Source: Deltaproteobacteria bacterium (GTDB lineage: Bacteria > Desulfobacterota > BSN033 > UBA1163). Taken from it: a stretch of 52,937 bases of DNA. Shown one piece after another: positions 40,889 to 49,466 of the stretch (the first letter of the stretch is position 1; the number at the start of each line of letters is the position of its first letter). The stretch is taken from NCBI GenBank assembly GCA_018333535.1, contig JAGXTA010000010.1, forward strand, positions 1 to 52,937, read 5' to 3'. The notes beneath the pieces are model-generated. The model saw only the letters and a list, made by a program, of their open reading frames with translations. It made no database searches and was not told where the DNA came from. Both the position numbers and the translations under genes were made by a program.

Positions 40889-42418
40889 CTACTTCTTCTT
40901 TCGGCGGATGCCAAGGGTTCGGGACACCGTCTCCCGGCTCTCGCTCATCATGCTTTTGAAATGTTGGCTCCGGGTCATTATGGTCAGAGCAATGAGAATG
41001 ATGAGAACGATGCAGATGGGGCGGGTCAGGAGGGGGATGATAGAACCCGATGTCAGCATGAGACTTCTCCGGAGGTTTTCGTCCAGCATATCCCCAAGGA
41101 TGAGGCCGAGAATGAGAGGGGCGTCAGCATACTCCATCTTCCTCACCCCGTAACCGATGATTCCGAAGATCAGCATGACCAGGATGTCAAAGATCCTTCC
41201 GCTGATGGCAAAAGAACCAATGGCACACAGGACAAAGACGATCGGCATCAGGATTGCATTCTTGATATTTAAGATTTTCACCATGGTTCTGACCATGGAA
41301 AGACCCAGAATCAGCATGGCAAAGGTGGCCATCAGGAACATGGCCGAGACCTCATAGATATAGTTCGGTGTTTCGATCATGAGCAGTGGCCCCGGCCTTA
41401 CTCCATGAAGCCACATGGCTGCCATCAGAACCGCAGCCGGAGGGCTTCCCGGGACGGCCAGCGCCAGTACAGGAATGATTGCACCGCCCACACAGGCGTT
41501 GTTGGCGGTCTCTGCGGCGATGAGCCCCTCTTCAGACCCTTTTCCGAATTTCTCAGGATTTTTACTTGCCCGATGGGCAAAATCATAGGCGATATAGGAG
41601 GCAATATTCTCTCCCACTCCTGGGATGGCGCCCACAATGACACCTGTAATCCCGGATCGGACGATATTTTTTCGGTTAATCCAGAGGTCTCTCAGTCTGG
41701 GAATGACCCGCTTGATCTGTATCGGCTTTTCCTGCTTCCGGATTTCAGAGAGGGAACTCAGAACTTCAGGGACGCCATAAAGTCCGACCAGGGCGGGGAT
41801 AAGGGAAAGCCCTCCGGAGAGCTGGATGCTTCCAAAGGTAAACCTTGGGTAGGCCTGGATCACATCCATTCCGATCGTCGCAAGAAAGAGGCCGAAGACC
41901 CCTGACATCCACCCTTTGAGCGGATCTTTCGGAGCGGTCAGGTTGCCACAGATGATCACCCCGAAGAGACTCAACCAGAAGAATTCAAAAGACCTGAACT
42001 CAAGAGCGATCCGACCCAGCCAGGGAGTGAAGAAAGACAGAAAGAAAAGGGCGATGATCGAGCCCAGAAATGAGGCAGTTGTGGCAAGGCCGATGGCCTC
42101 TCCTGCGCGGCCGCTCCGTGCCAGCGGGTAGCCATCAAAAACCGTGGCTGCCGCTGCCGGGGTTCCCGGGATATTAACAAGAATGGCTGAACGACTTCCC
42201 CCGTAGATGGCCCCGATATACATGCAGATGAGGATGAGAATGGCGTCCTTAGTGGCCCACTGAAAGGTCAACCCGGTCAGGAGGGCGATTCCCATCGTGG
42301 CCGTGAGGCCGGGCATCATTCCGACCATGATCCCGAGAAGTGTCGCCCAGAAGACCTCGAAGAGGATGGAGGGGGTCATCAAATTCCACAATTCTTGCAT
42401 CAGGATAACAGGACCCAT
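40889..42418 (-). CDS. tctA: Tripartite tricarboxylate transporter, large membrane subunit (TctA), second system
   Basis: 509 residues with about twelve membrane spans. TctA marks: GMMPGLTATMGIALLTGLTFQW near residue 33, GSRSAILVNIPGTPAAAATVFDGYP near 75 and GAIPGVGENIASYIAYDFAHRA near 262. GAAGGAG precedes the ATG. It is the third gene of the minus-strand order tctC-tctB-tctA. It is clearly a different system from the one at 26350 and has a different set of catabolic partners. Confidence 0.92.
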   Translation of the reverse strand: MGPVILMQELWNLMTPSILFEVFWATLLGIMVGMMPGLTATMGIALLTGLTFQWATKDAILILICMYIGAIYGGSRSAILVNIPGTPAAAATVFDGYPLARSGRAGEAIGLATTASFLGSIIALFFLSFFTPWLGRIALEFRSFEFFWLSLFGVIICGNLTAPKDPLKGWMSGVFGLFLATIGMDVIQAYPRFTFGSIQLSGGLSLIPALVGLYGVPEVLSSLSEIRKQEKPIQIKRVIPRLRDLWINRKNIVRSGITGVIVGAIPGVGENIASYIAYDFAHRASKNPEKFGKGSEEGLIAAETANNACVGGAIIPVLALAVPGSPPAAVLMAAMWLHGVRPGPLLMIETPNYIYEVSAMFLMATFAMLILGLSMVRTMVKILNIKNAILMPIVFVLCAIGSFAISGRIFDILVMLIFGIIGYGVRKMEYADAPLILGLILGDMLDENLRRSLMLTSGSIIPLLTRPICIVLIILIALTIMTRSQHFKSMMSESRETVSRTLGIRRKKK

Positions 42419-42431
42419 TCAACATACTCCT

Positions 42432-42914
42432 TCAGGGAAGTGGGACAAGGAAAACCCTTATAAAGATCAAGTAGACGGCCAGGGAGGTGGCTGCGGATAT
42501 GATGAGAGCGATATACCACTTGCCTTGGCCGAAGATAATGATGGACAAAAAAAGATAAAGGGCCGTATTGATCATGAATGGAATGCGACCCAGGAGGAGA
42601 TAATAGAGGATGAAAAGCCCAAAGCAGATGAAAATCCGGACTACCACCGTAGAGCGAAAGAAGAGCCCCAGCCCTTCCCGCGAGATTCGAACGAGGTGTC
42701 CCTGCCTTCTCAGCGAACGGGTCAACAGGTAACTGCTCATGAGAAAGAGGGTGAGCCCCAGAAGAAAGGGAACAAAACCGGGATTTGAATAGATCCCTCC
42801 CCACTCCGGAAATCTCGGGAACTTGAACACGGTGTAAATCATGATGAGGAGCGAAAATAGGATGAGGAAAATCGAGGTGATGAAATCGGCCTTGGCCAAG
42901 TGCTTTTCATCCAT
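42432..42914 (-). CDS. tctB: Tripartite tricarboxylate transporter, small membrane subunit (TctB), second system
   Basis: 160 residues with four hydrophobic spans, about residues 12-30, 45-62, 85-110 and 130-152, and the early GFVPFLLGLTLFLMSSYL segment expected for TctB/DUF1468. It lies between tctC and tctA with short gaps. AGGGG precedes the ATG. Assignment rests on membrane pattern and position. Confidence 0.85.
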   Translation of the reverse strand: MDEKHLAKADFITSIFLILFSLLIMIYTVFKFPRFPEWGGIYSNPGFVPFLLGLTLFLMSSYLLTRSLRRQGHLVRISREGLGLFFRSTVVVRIFICFGLFILYYLLLGRIPFMINTALYLFLSIIIFGQGKWYIALIISAATSLAVYLIFIRVFLVPLP

Positions 42915-42999
42915 TGCCAGACCCCTGGAGATAGAATAGAAAGCAGGGATTCCCCTTGATCAGCGGAAATCCCTGCGAAAAGATTCCTTCTTTTACGGA

Positions 43000-44001
43000 T
43001 CAGGGTTTCTTAAAACCAAACTCAGCCGGCGACTTTTTCGCCTGACCAATATCCTGGAACATCCAGTTGACAATTGACCCAATGCTTTCGATGGCTTCAT
43101 CCGCCTCCTTGCCGCGGATGTTCACAGCCTTACAGGCCTTCTGGTCGGCTAATCGTTTAAGTGATTCCGATTGGCTTGCCTTATCGAAGGCGTCGTCAAT
43201 GACCTTCTTTGCTCCCTCAGGAATACCTTTCGGGATCTGGAGGCCAAAGAGGTAACCGAGAGGGAGGTGATTCGGGATGAATTTCATGACAGGAGGGATT
43301 TCTCCATAGCCGGAGATCACCAGCGGGTCTTTTGACATGACGGCAAGGGCTTTCAGTTTTTTTGCCCTGAGCATATCCGCCACTTCCAGCGAGAGCTGCA
43401 TGACGGCGTCCGTTTCTCCCTGAACGGTAGCCACCACAGCAGGATAACCGCCTTTATATGGGATATGTTTATATTCGATGCCCGTTGCCTTCCTGAATGT
43501 TTCAGCCGCTGCATGACCGCCTGCTCCAACGCCGGCCGAAGCCACCTTCACCTCGCCAGGCCTTTTTTTCATTTCGGCTGCCAGGTCAAGAACAGAGTTG
43601 AACTTGGAATCTGCCGGAACGGTGATGACAATGGGGGTGAAGATGGCGTAATAGTGAAGCCAATCTTTGTGAGAGGGATAATCGAGAAGTCCCAGGGTCT
43701 GATAGGTCACAACGCTTCCGTCCGCGTTTCCAGCCCAGGTATAGCCATCATGTTTGGCATCGTAAACTCCCTTCTGGCCGATGGAGCCAGAACCACCCGG
43801 TTGATTGACTACAGCGATCTTCTGACCCAAGGACTTTTCCATTTCTCCTGCAAGAACCCGCGCAGTCTGGTCGGAAGCGCCTCCTGCCGCCCAAGGCACG
43901 ATGAGCGAGATTGGCCTCTCAAATTTGAACTGGGCCGAGGCTAATGTGGCCGAGAATACGACGAACAACCCAACAACAACGCACAATTTCCAACTTCTCA
44001 T
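43000..44001 (-). CDS. tctC: Tripartite tricarboxylate transporter, periplasmic receptor (TctC), second system
   Basis: 333 residues with a signal peptide (MRSWKLCVVVGLFVVFSATLAS), then the receptor motifs ISLIVPWAAGGASDQTARVL near residue 31, VVNQPGGSGSIG near 58 and the HIPYKGGYPAVVATVQGE block near 180. GAGGAGG lies six bases before the ATG, and a good promoter is seen upstream. It is the first gene of the second Tct operon. The ligand is unknown; the linked MttB gene points to a quaternary amine or other methylated carboxylate. Confidence 0.92.
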   Translation of the reverse strand: MRSWKLCVVVGLFVVFSATLASAQFKFERPISLIVPWAAGGASDQTARVLAGEMEKSLGQKIAVVNQPGGSGSIGQKGVYDAKHDGYTWAGNADGSVVTYQTLGLLDYPSHKDWLHYYAIFTPIVITVPADSKFNSVLDLAAEMKKRPGEVKVASAGVGAGGHAAAETFRKATGIEYKHIPYKGGYPAVVATVQGETDAVMQLSLEVADMLRAKKLKALAVMSKDPLVISGYGEIPPVMKFIPNHLPLGYLFGLQIPKGIPEGAKKVIDDAFDKASQSESLKRLADQKACKAVNIRGKEADEAIESIGSIVNWMFQDIGQAKKSPAEFGFKKP

Positions 44002-44042
44002 AAATTCCTCCTCACTGAAAGTATTTGAAAACAGTTAACGGC

Positions 44043-44070
44043 ATTGTATAATGTTCTTAAAAATTGTCAA
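44043..44070 (-). promoter_or_regulatory. Promoter of the tctCBA-mttB operon
   Basis: On the minus strand, TTGACA (44070-44065), a 16-bp spacer and TACAAT (44048-44043). Transcription would begin about 35 bases before the tctC ATG. It lies in the 110-bp divergent gap with nagB. Confidence 0.6.
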
Positions 44071-44111
44071 GAGTATAAAACCATCCCAAATTGGATAGAG
44101 GAGAAAAAGCG

Positions 44112-44915
44112 ATGGAGAAAGGTTGTTTCATCGCAGATCAATTAAAGGTGCAGATTTTCGAGAGCAGAAAAACGATGGGAAAGGCAGCAGGCCAGGCGGT
44201 GGCTAAAAAGATGAGAGAGATGCTGAAGGAGAAGGAAGAACTTGTCATGGTTTTTGCCGCCGCCCCATCCCAGAATGAATTTTTGGAAGAATTAAGCAAA
44301 AGTCGGGGCGTGGACTGGAAGAGGGTGGCCGCTTTTCATCTTGATGAATATGTGGGTCTCCCTAACACAGCTCCTCAGAATTTCGGACAGTATTTGCGGA
44401 AACAATTGTTCGATCAAGTCCGTCCCGGGAAGGTTCACTACCTGAATGGAATGGCCGAAGATCCTGAGGCTGAGTGTGATCGTTATGCCGCTCTTCTCCG
44501 ACAGAATCCAATCGATATCGCCTGCATCGGGATCGGAGAGAATGGTCATCTTGCTTTTAATGACCCGCCGGTTGCGGATTTTGATGATCCGAAGCCGGTC
44601 AAGGTCGTTGAATTGGATTTGACTTCGAGACAACAACAGGTGAACGACGGCTGTTTTCAAATTCTGGAAGAAGTTCCAAAGAAAGCGATGACCCTCACCC
44701 TTCCGACGATTTTTTCAGCGAGATTCATTTACTGCATCGTTCCAGGTTCCCAAAAGGCCGAAGCGGTGAAAAAGACATTGGAGGGGCCGATCGCTCCCGT
44801 CTGTCCGGCGAGCATTTTAAGGAAACATGGAGATGCCACTCTTTTTATGGATCAAGATTCAGCAAAAGGAATTTCGGATTTAAGAGCGCGAATTGGAGAT
44901 TTAAGGCGATCATGA
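44112..44915 (+). CDS. nagB: Glucosamine-6-phosphate deaminase
   Basis: Converts glucosamine-6-phosphate to fructose-6-phosphate and ammonia. ATG 44112 follows AGAGGAGA and gives 267 residues, the family's usual size; an upstream TTG at 44091 has no site. The motifs are AAAPSQNEFLEEL near residue 50 (sugar-phosphate loop), the catalytic Asp region FHLDEYVGLP near 77, and GIGENGHLAFNDPP near 138 with the catalytic His and Glu. The phosphate loop reads AAAPSQ where E. coli NagB has GGTP, so a related amino sugar is possible. The stop overlaps the nagA start (ATGA). Confidence 0.88.
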   Translation: MEKGCFIADQLKVQIFESRKTMGKAAGQAVAKKMREMLKEKEELVMVFAAAPSQNEFLEELSKSRGVDWKRVAAFHLDEYVGLPNTAPQNFGQYLRKQLFDQVRPGKVHYLNGMAEDPEAECDRYAALLRQNPIDIACIGIGENGHLAFNDPPVADFDDPKPVKVVELDLTSRQQQVNDGCFQILEEVPKKAMTLTLPTIFSARFIYCIVPGSQKAEAVKKTLEGPIAPVCPASILRKHGDATLFMDQDSAKGISDLRARIGDLRRS

Positions 44916-46054
44916 TCATTCAAGGTAAGCTACCTGGAACTGAGAACCCTGTAAATGTCACCATTGAAGGAGGAATAATCTCCCGTATTGAACCCTTCAG
45001 GGAAGGAACTTTGCATCATTTTGGAGGGCCTGATCTCTATATATGTCCCGGTTTTTTCGATCCCCAGGTGAATGGTTTTGCAGGGGTGGATTTCAATGGA
45101 AAGGGTTTGACCCCCGAGAGAATCCTACGGGCCGTTCAATGCCTTGCCCTTTCCGGGGTGACTCGTTTCCTCCCGACACTCATTACTGCCACTCATGAAA
45201 AGATAGAACGGCAGCTAAAAATTCTTACAAGCGCCCTGGAATGCAATTCTCTTCTTCGGAGGATGATTCCAGGGATTCACCTCGAAGGACCGTATATTTC
45301 TCCTGAGGATGGTCCAAGAGGAGCTCACCCCCGTGAGGCGGTTCGGCATCCTGATTGGGAGGAGTTCAAGAGATTTCAAGAGGTATGCAATGGGAAAATC
45401 AAGTGCATCACCCTGGCCCCGGAGATGGAGGGAGCGATCCCTTTTATTGAAAAGGCCGTGGCCAATGGCATTGTCGTGGGGTTGGGACATACCAATGCTT
45501 CTGAAACAGTCTTTGAGGATGCTCTTAGCGCAGGAGCGCGTCTCTCCATTCACCTGGGCAACGGAACCCCCGCGTTCATACCCAGACATCAAAACCCCAT
45601 CCAGAAACAGTTGTCGATGGATGGGCTGATGGCATCCATCATCGTAGACGGAATCCATCTTCCGGATTATGTGGTGAAAAACTTCGTCCGCGCCAAAGGG
45701 ATCGAACGAATCCTGCTGACGACCGATTCCATGGCCGGGGCAGGGGCTCCTCCTGGAAAATATACACTGGGTGACCTGGAGGTAGAGGTCGGGCCTGATC
45801 GGGCAGTCCGCTTTGCCGGAACGCCCTACCTTGCAGGGTCGACATTGAGCATGGAAAGGGCGATCAACAATATCATCCGTTTTGCCGGCGTCGATCTAAT
45901 GGATGCACTTCAGATGGCAAGAAAAAACGGTGAAAAAGTGTTTCCCGAGATTGGTGGGGAGATCATTTCGGGTAGTCCTGCTGATATCGTCCTTTTCGAG
46001 TATAAGGATGAAATGAGGGTCAAAGCGACCTGGGTTAACGGAGAAAAAATATAA
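44912..46054 (+). CDS. nagA: N-acetylglucosamine-6-phosphate deacetylase
   Basis: An amidohydrolase of 380 residues whose ATG overlaps the nagB stop. NagA marks: CPGFFDPQVNGFAGVDFNG near residue 45 (where NagA has Gln in place of the H-x-H pair), the metal Glu in IHLEGPYISPEDG near 118, His in VGLGHTNASE near 188, His in SIHLGNG near 210 and the catalytic Asp in LTTDSMAGAGAPPG near 270. It produces the substrate for NagB, so the two genes form a complete entry into glycolysis. No transporter or kinase for the sugar is in the window. A heptanucleotide array begins at its stop codon. Confidence 0.9.
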   Translation: MIIQGKLPGTENPVNVTIEGGIISRIEPFREGTLHHFGGPDLYICPGFFDPQVNGFAGVDFNGKGLTPERILRAVQCLALSGVTRFLPTLITATHEKIERQLKILTSALECNSLLRRMIPGIHLEGPYISPEDGPRGAHPREAVRHPDWEEFKRFQEVCNGKIKCITLAPEMEGAIPFIEKAVANGIVVGLGHTNASETVFEDALSAGARLSIHLGNGTPAFIPRHQNPIQKQLSMDGLMASIIVDGIHLPDYVVKNFVRAKGIERILLTTDSMAGAGAPPGKYTLGDLEVEVGPDRAVRFAGTPYLAGSTLSMERAINNIIRFAGVDLMDALQMARKNGEKVFPEIGGEIISGSPADIVLFEYKDEMRVKATWVNGEKI

Positions 46055-46087
46055 AGCAGCAGGCAGTAAGCAGAAAGCAGAAGGCAG
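46053..46087. repeat. Heptanucleotide tandem array (AAAGCAG type)
   Basis: Five perfect 7-base registers: AAAGCAG, CAGGCAG, TAAGCAG, AAAGCAG, AAGGCAG, beginning inside the nagA stop codon. This is the cleanest of the period-7 arrays in the window. Confidence 0.8.
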
Positions 46088-46136
46088 AAATTGCTAAGAC
46101 GTTAAATCTTAAAAGAGGACTAAAAGGAGGAAGAAA

Positions 46137-47324
46137 ATGGAAAAGGTTAGAGTCGGGATCGTGGGGTCGCAGTTTGCCGCCCACCTTCATCTTAACAACT
46201 ATGCAAAGCTGAGGGGCTCAAAGATGGAGATCCTCGGGATCGCTTCAAAGACCGAAAAGAACGCCCGGGAAACGGCCAGGCAGTTCAACATTCCATCGGT
46301 CTATACGGATTATCGCAAACTTCTGGAAAGGAAGGACATCGATGTGATTGACCTCTGCATCCCTAACAATCTCCATGAGGAGATGGTCATCGCCTCGGCA
46401 GAGGCGGGAAAGCATATCATCTGTGAGAAACCCCTGACCGGGTACTTCGGGGAGGAGATCGAGGGGGAAGACATTGGATTCAGGATATCTAAGGATGTGA
46501 TGCTCCGTAGTGCAATGGAGAGCTGCGCCAGGATCAGGAAGGCGATTGAGAAGAGCCGCATCCTGTTCTGCTATGCCGAGGACTGGGTCTATGCGCCTTC
46601 GGTGGAAAAGATGAAAAGAATTGTTAAGGTGAGCGGTGGGACCATCATGGACATACGGGCCGAAGAAAGCCATTCGGGTTCCCACGCTGCCTACTCACGG
46701 AAATGGAAGACCTCCGGTGGCGGGGCCCTCCTCCGGCTGGGTTGCCATCCGATCGGAGCAGCTATCTACCTCAAGTATTTCGAAGGCGAGCTACGGGATG
46801 GAAAGCCCATCCGGCCAAAATATGTAACCGCAGAGGTAGGACAGCATACCCGGATTCCCTCCTTTCAAAGAGAACCAAAGAAATGGCTGGTCACTTTATC
46901 GGAGGACGTGGAAGACTGGTCTGCCGTCATCATCACCTTCGAGGACAACTCCAAGGCGTCCATTTTTGCATCGGATGGGGTCCTGGGTGGAACCCGGAAC
47001 ACGATGCAGGTCTATCTCTCGAATGCGGTGGCCTTCGCCAACATCAATCCCAATAATGCGGTTGAGGTCTACGCTCCGGATCCGAAGATCTTTGGGGACG
47101 AGTACATTTCGGAAAAGCTCGAGACGAAAGCGGGGTGGAACTTTGCCAGCCCCGATGAAGACTGGATGAGAGGGTTTCCGCAGGAGCTGGAGGACTTCAT
47201 TGATAGTATCCTCAAGGGAAAGGAACCGGTATCCGGTTTGAGACTGGCCGAGGATACGATGGAAGTCGTCTATGCCTCCTATCTTTCGGCAGAGAAGGGC
47301 CAGAGAATCCAGCTTACCTCTTAG
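46137..47324 (+). CDS. Gfo/Idh/MocA family oxidoreductase
   Basis: 395 residues behind an excellent AAAGGAGG. The N-terminal NAD(P)-binding fold starts VRVGIVGSQFAAHLHLNNYA. The family lysine lies in HIICEKPLTG near residue 97, and the second domain has the GGGALLRLGCHPIGAAIYL block near 196, containing the catalytic-type His. Proteins of this family oxidise or epimerise hexoses, inositols and uronates. The chain is slightly longer than usual (about 340-390). It follows nagBA and meets the transaldolase-like gene head on, overlapping it by 11 bases, so transcripts from the two strands may interfere. Confidence 0.87.
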   Translation: MEKVRVGIVGSQFAAHLHLNNYAKLRGSKMEILGIASKTEKNARETARQFNIPSVYTDYRKLLERKDIDVIDLCIPNNLHEEMVIASAEAGKHIICEKPLTGYFGEEIEGEDIGFRISKDVMLRSAMESCARIRKAIEKSRILFCYAEDWVYAPSVEKMKRIVKVSGGTIMDIRAEESHSGSHAAYSRKWKTSGGGALLRLGCHPIGAAIYLKYFEGELRDGKPIRPKYVTAEVGQHTRIPSFQREPKKWLVTLSEDVEDWSAVIITFEDNSKASIFASDGVLGGTRNTMQVYLSNAVAFANINPNNAVEVYAPDPKIFGDEYISEKLETKAGWNFASPDEDWMRGFPQELEDFIDSILKGKEPVSGLRLAEDTMEVVYASYLSAEKGQRIQLTS

Positions 47325-49464
47325 TGGTGGGTCTTTTTTTTGGACGAGAAGCCGAGCCCTTTAAAATAGAAACCATCTCTTTCTGGAAGGTGTCGTAGGC
47401 CCCTTTAAATTCGGCGGAGGTCTTTTGAACAGGGCCAAACTCCGGCCAATCCGATGGGGTTAGGCCTCCGAGGCCAAAGTCCCCTGATATTCCAGCATCT
47501 TTAAAAATGTTAGCCAGCTCCGGGTTGATCTCATAGGCCTTCCGAAAATCTTCCATCTGATTTAGAAGATCGAGGACTTCTCCTGGAAAAGTGTGCGAAA
47601 TGGACTCATTGATCCCTTCCAGGTCAAGCTGAGATGTTTCAGCCATCTTCCTCACGTTTTCCTGATGGTCGGGAAATTCGGTATGGACAAGGTTACGGGA
47701 GGTAAGGGTCCAGTAAGTGTCAAACGGTTTCCTTTTAGAGGCAGGAAGGTAGTGAATTCGGTCCATGATCAGGCGCGCCTGAACTTGGGTTATTCCTTTT
47801 CTATTCATTAAGTAAGCGATCCATTTTTTTCGGTTCTCATCCGAAAAGAAGAGCCCCCAGACCCTTCTTGCCACAAGCGTCCCCGATTTGCCGATCACGT
47901 CCTCCCACTTCTTAAGAAATTCATTAGAAGCGACTTCTTCCAAGGCGTTGAAGATGGGCTCGTTCAAGGTCTTTTGACCATGGGCGAATCGTGTTGCTGC
48001 CAGGACCTTCTCTTCATAACTCTTTGCCCCGGAGACTTTCTCTTTTGTTCCGTTCGCTTCAGAGAGGTGTTCAACCTTCTGAAGGGCTTTCTTTTCGCCA
48101 ACCTTTCTTTTCAATTCTTTGAAGAGTTCTTCGAGCTTGATTTCTCTCAGATGGCTTTCGAGACGTCCGCCCATATTGGTCATATAGAGCTGGGTGGGCC
48201 GGATTCCCTTTTTAATTGCATCAGCCATCCCTTCCATCTCTTCCAGGATGAGGGTGGCTTCCTGGCTGACGCTGTAGTCGACCGTGATGTTTGATCCGAA
48301 GCCAAAGGAGTTGATTGTCCGGGTGATGGTTCTGGCGGCAGGGGTTGTAGCCGCCACTTTGATGACGAGATTGGGCCTTCCTTTCCATCCGTCCATCCGA
48401 TAACCTGCCAGAAGGTACTGGTCATAGAGGGAGAGGTTTTCAGAGGCGAGAGAGAATGCCGCAAATACATCCCGGATGGACTCTTCAACGAGGTGGGCAA
48501 TATTAGGGTTGAGCTGGAAGCTGACGACCCCGCCTCCGGAGATCTCACGGAGGTTGAAGAAGAGGGGGCGGAAGACATGGAGGTTATCCCAGAGGGCGAG
48601 CAGGGTTGCGTAAAGCGTGATCTCATCTCCATATCTGGAGGAATTGGCGGACCAGCGCTTAAAATCAGGATGCCGCTTCACCTCGTTTTGAAAGAGCGTG
48701 GTTAAGGCAGGTTCATCCTGATAAGCCCTTGCGGCCAGAACAGGATTGGTCGAGACCTGCTCAAAGCCGAGATGCCTGAGCCATCTCAAGCCGATGGCGT
48801 AGTCATTGCCGAACTTACAGAATCCCTCTTTCACCATCTGGTAGTAGATATTCTCCTTGATCTCCCTTTCAGCCCTTTTCAAAAATTGGGCGAAGAGATT
48901 CTTCTTAAAATCGATTCCCTCTTCGATCCGGAGGGCTGTTTTGGCGGCCATACTGCTTCCCTTCTGGACCCTCTTCATCTTCGAAAGCCATTTCGAGATC
49001 ACAGCCTCTGCAATCGATCCCTCTCCCTCTTCTCTCTCGCGATCCTCCCACTCCTCCAGAACATTGAGAATGTAGCCAAGGGAGTCTGACTTCTCTTTCT
49101 CGTCAAGCCAACGGCTTTCGAGGCCGTAAAAGTTGAGCGCCATCTCCAGCATGACCTCATAGGAGTATTGTCTGAGACGGATCTTTCGCTCCAATGATTC
49201 ATTCGGTTCATGGAGTCCAGGTCTGGAAAGGGAGAAGAGGAGGTTTAGTTTTCTGATGAAGCCCCCTACGATTTCGGATAACCTTCCATTGATTTCGGGG
49301 AAGAGGAGATGGTCGGAGGCCAGGGTGGTCTGGCCCATCCGGGCAAGGGAGAGGAGATGGGCGACATGGTCATCCGGAATGGGGGGGCTTTCCTTCAGCG
49401 AAAGGCTTTCGGGAAGGCTTAATTCTACGATACGATTGGTGGTTTCATGGGCGGTTGCCTTCAT
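47314..49464 (-). CDS. Very large transaldolase-like protein
   Basis: About 716 residues from ATG 49464 (AAAGGAGAG upstream), twice a normal transaldolase. The middle contains a recognisable Schiff-base barrel: QVSTNPVLAARAY near residue 235, VVSFQLNPNIAHL near 325, NLVIKVAATTPAARTI near 375 with the likely catalytic lysine, and FGFGSNITVDYSVSQ near 396. The N-terminal ~220 and C-terminal ~270 residues match nothing I recognise, and the latter includes a basic tail (SRPKKRPTTKR). Barrel, lysine and asparagine positions fit transaldolase chemistry, which is the transfer of dihydroxyacetone. It is the last gene of the iolB/uxaE-like operon, two bases after the uxaE stop. Confidence 0.65.
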   Translation of the reverse strand: MKATAHETTNRIVELSLPESLSLKESPPIPDDHVAHLLSLARMGQTTLASDHLLFPEINGRLSEIVGGFIRKLNLLFSLSRPGLHEPNESLERKIRLRQYSYEVMLEMALNFYGLESRWLDEKEKSDSLGYILNVLEEWEDREREEGEGSIAEAVISKWLSKMKRVQKGSSMAAKTALRIEEGIDFKKNLFAQFLKRAEREIKENIYYQMVKEGFCKFGNDYAIGLRWLRHLGFEQVSTNPVLAARAYQDEPALTTLFQNEVKRHPDFKRWSANSSRYGDEITLYATLLALWDNLHVFRPLFFNLREISGGGVVSFQLNPNIAHLVEESIRDVFAAFSLASENLSLYDQYLLAGYRMDGWKGRPNLVIKVAATTPAARTITRTINSFGFGSNITVDYSVSQEATLILEEMEGMADAIKKGIRPTQLYMTNMGGRLESHLREIKLEELFKELKRKVGEKKALQKVEHLSEANGTKEKVSGAKSYEEKVLAATRFAHGQKTLNEPIFNALEEVASNEFLKKWEDVIGKSGTLVARRVWGLFFSDENRKKWIAYLMNRKGITQVQARLIMDRIHYLPASKRKPFDTYWTLTSRNLVHTEFPDHQENVRKMAETSQLDLEGINESISHTFPGEVLDLLNQMEDFRKAYEINPELANIFKDAGISGDFGLGGLTPSDWPEFGPVQKTSAEFKGAYDTFQKEMVSILKGSASRPKKRPTTKR

Positions 49465-49466
49465 AT

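Noticed and set aside
40820-42788. Several plus-strand frames of 66-166 residues opposite tctA and tctB
   Set aside because: They are shadows of the minus-strand membrane protein genes, low-complexity and without motifs.
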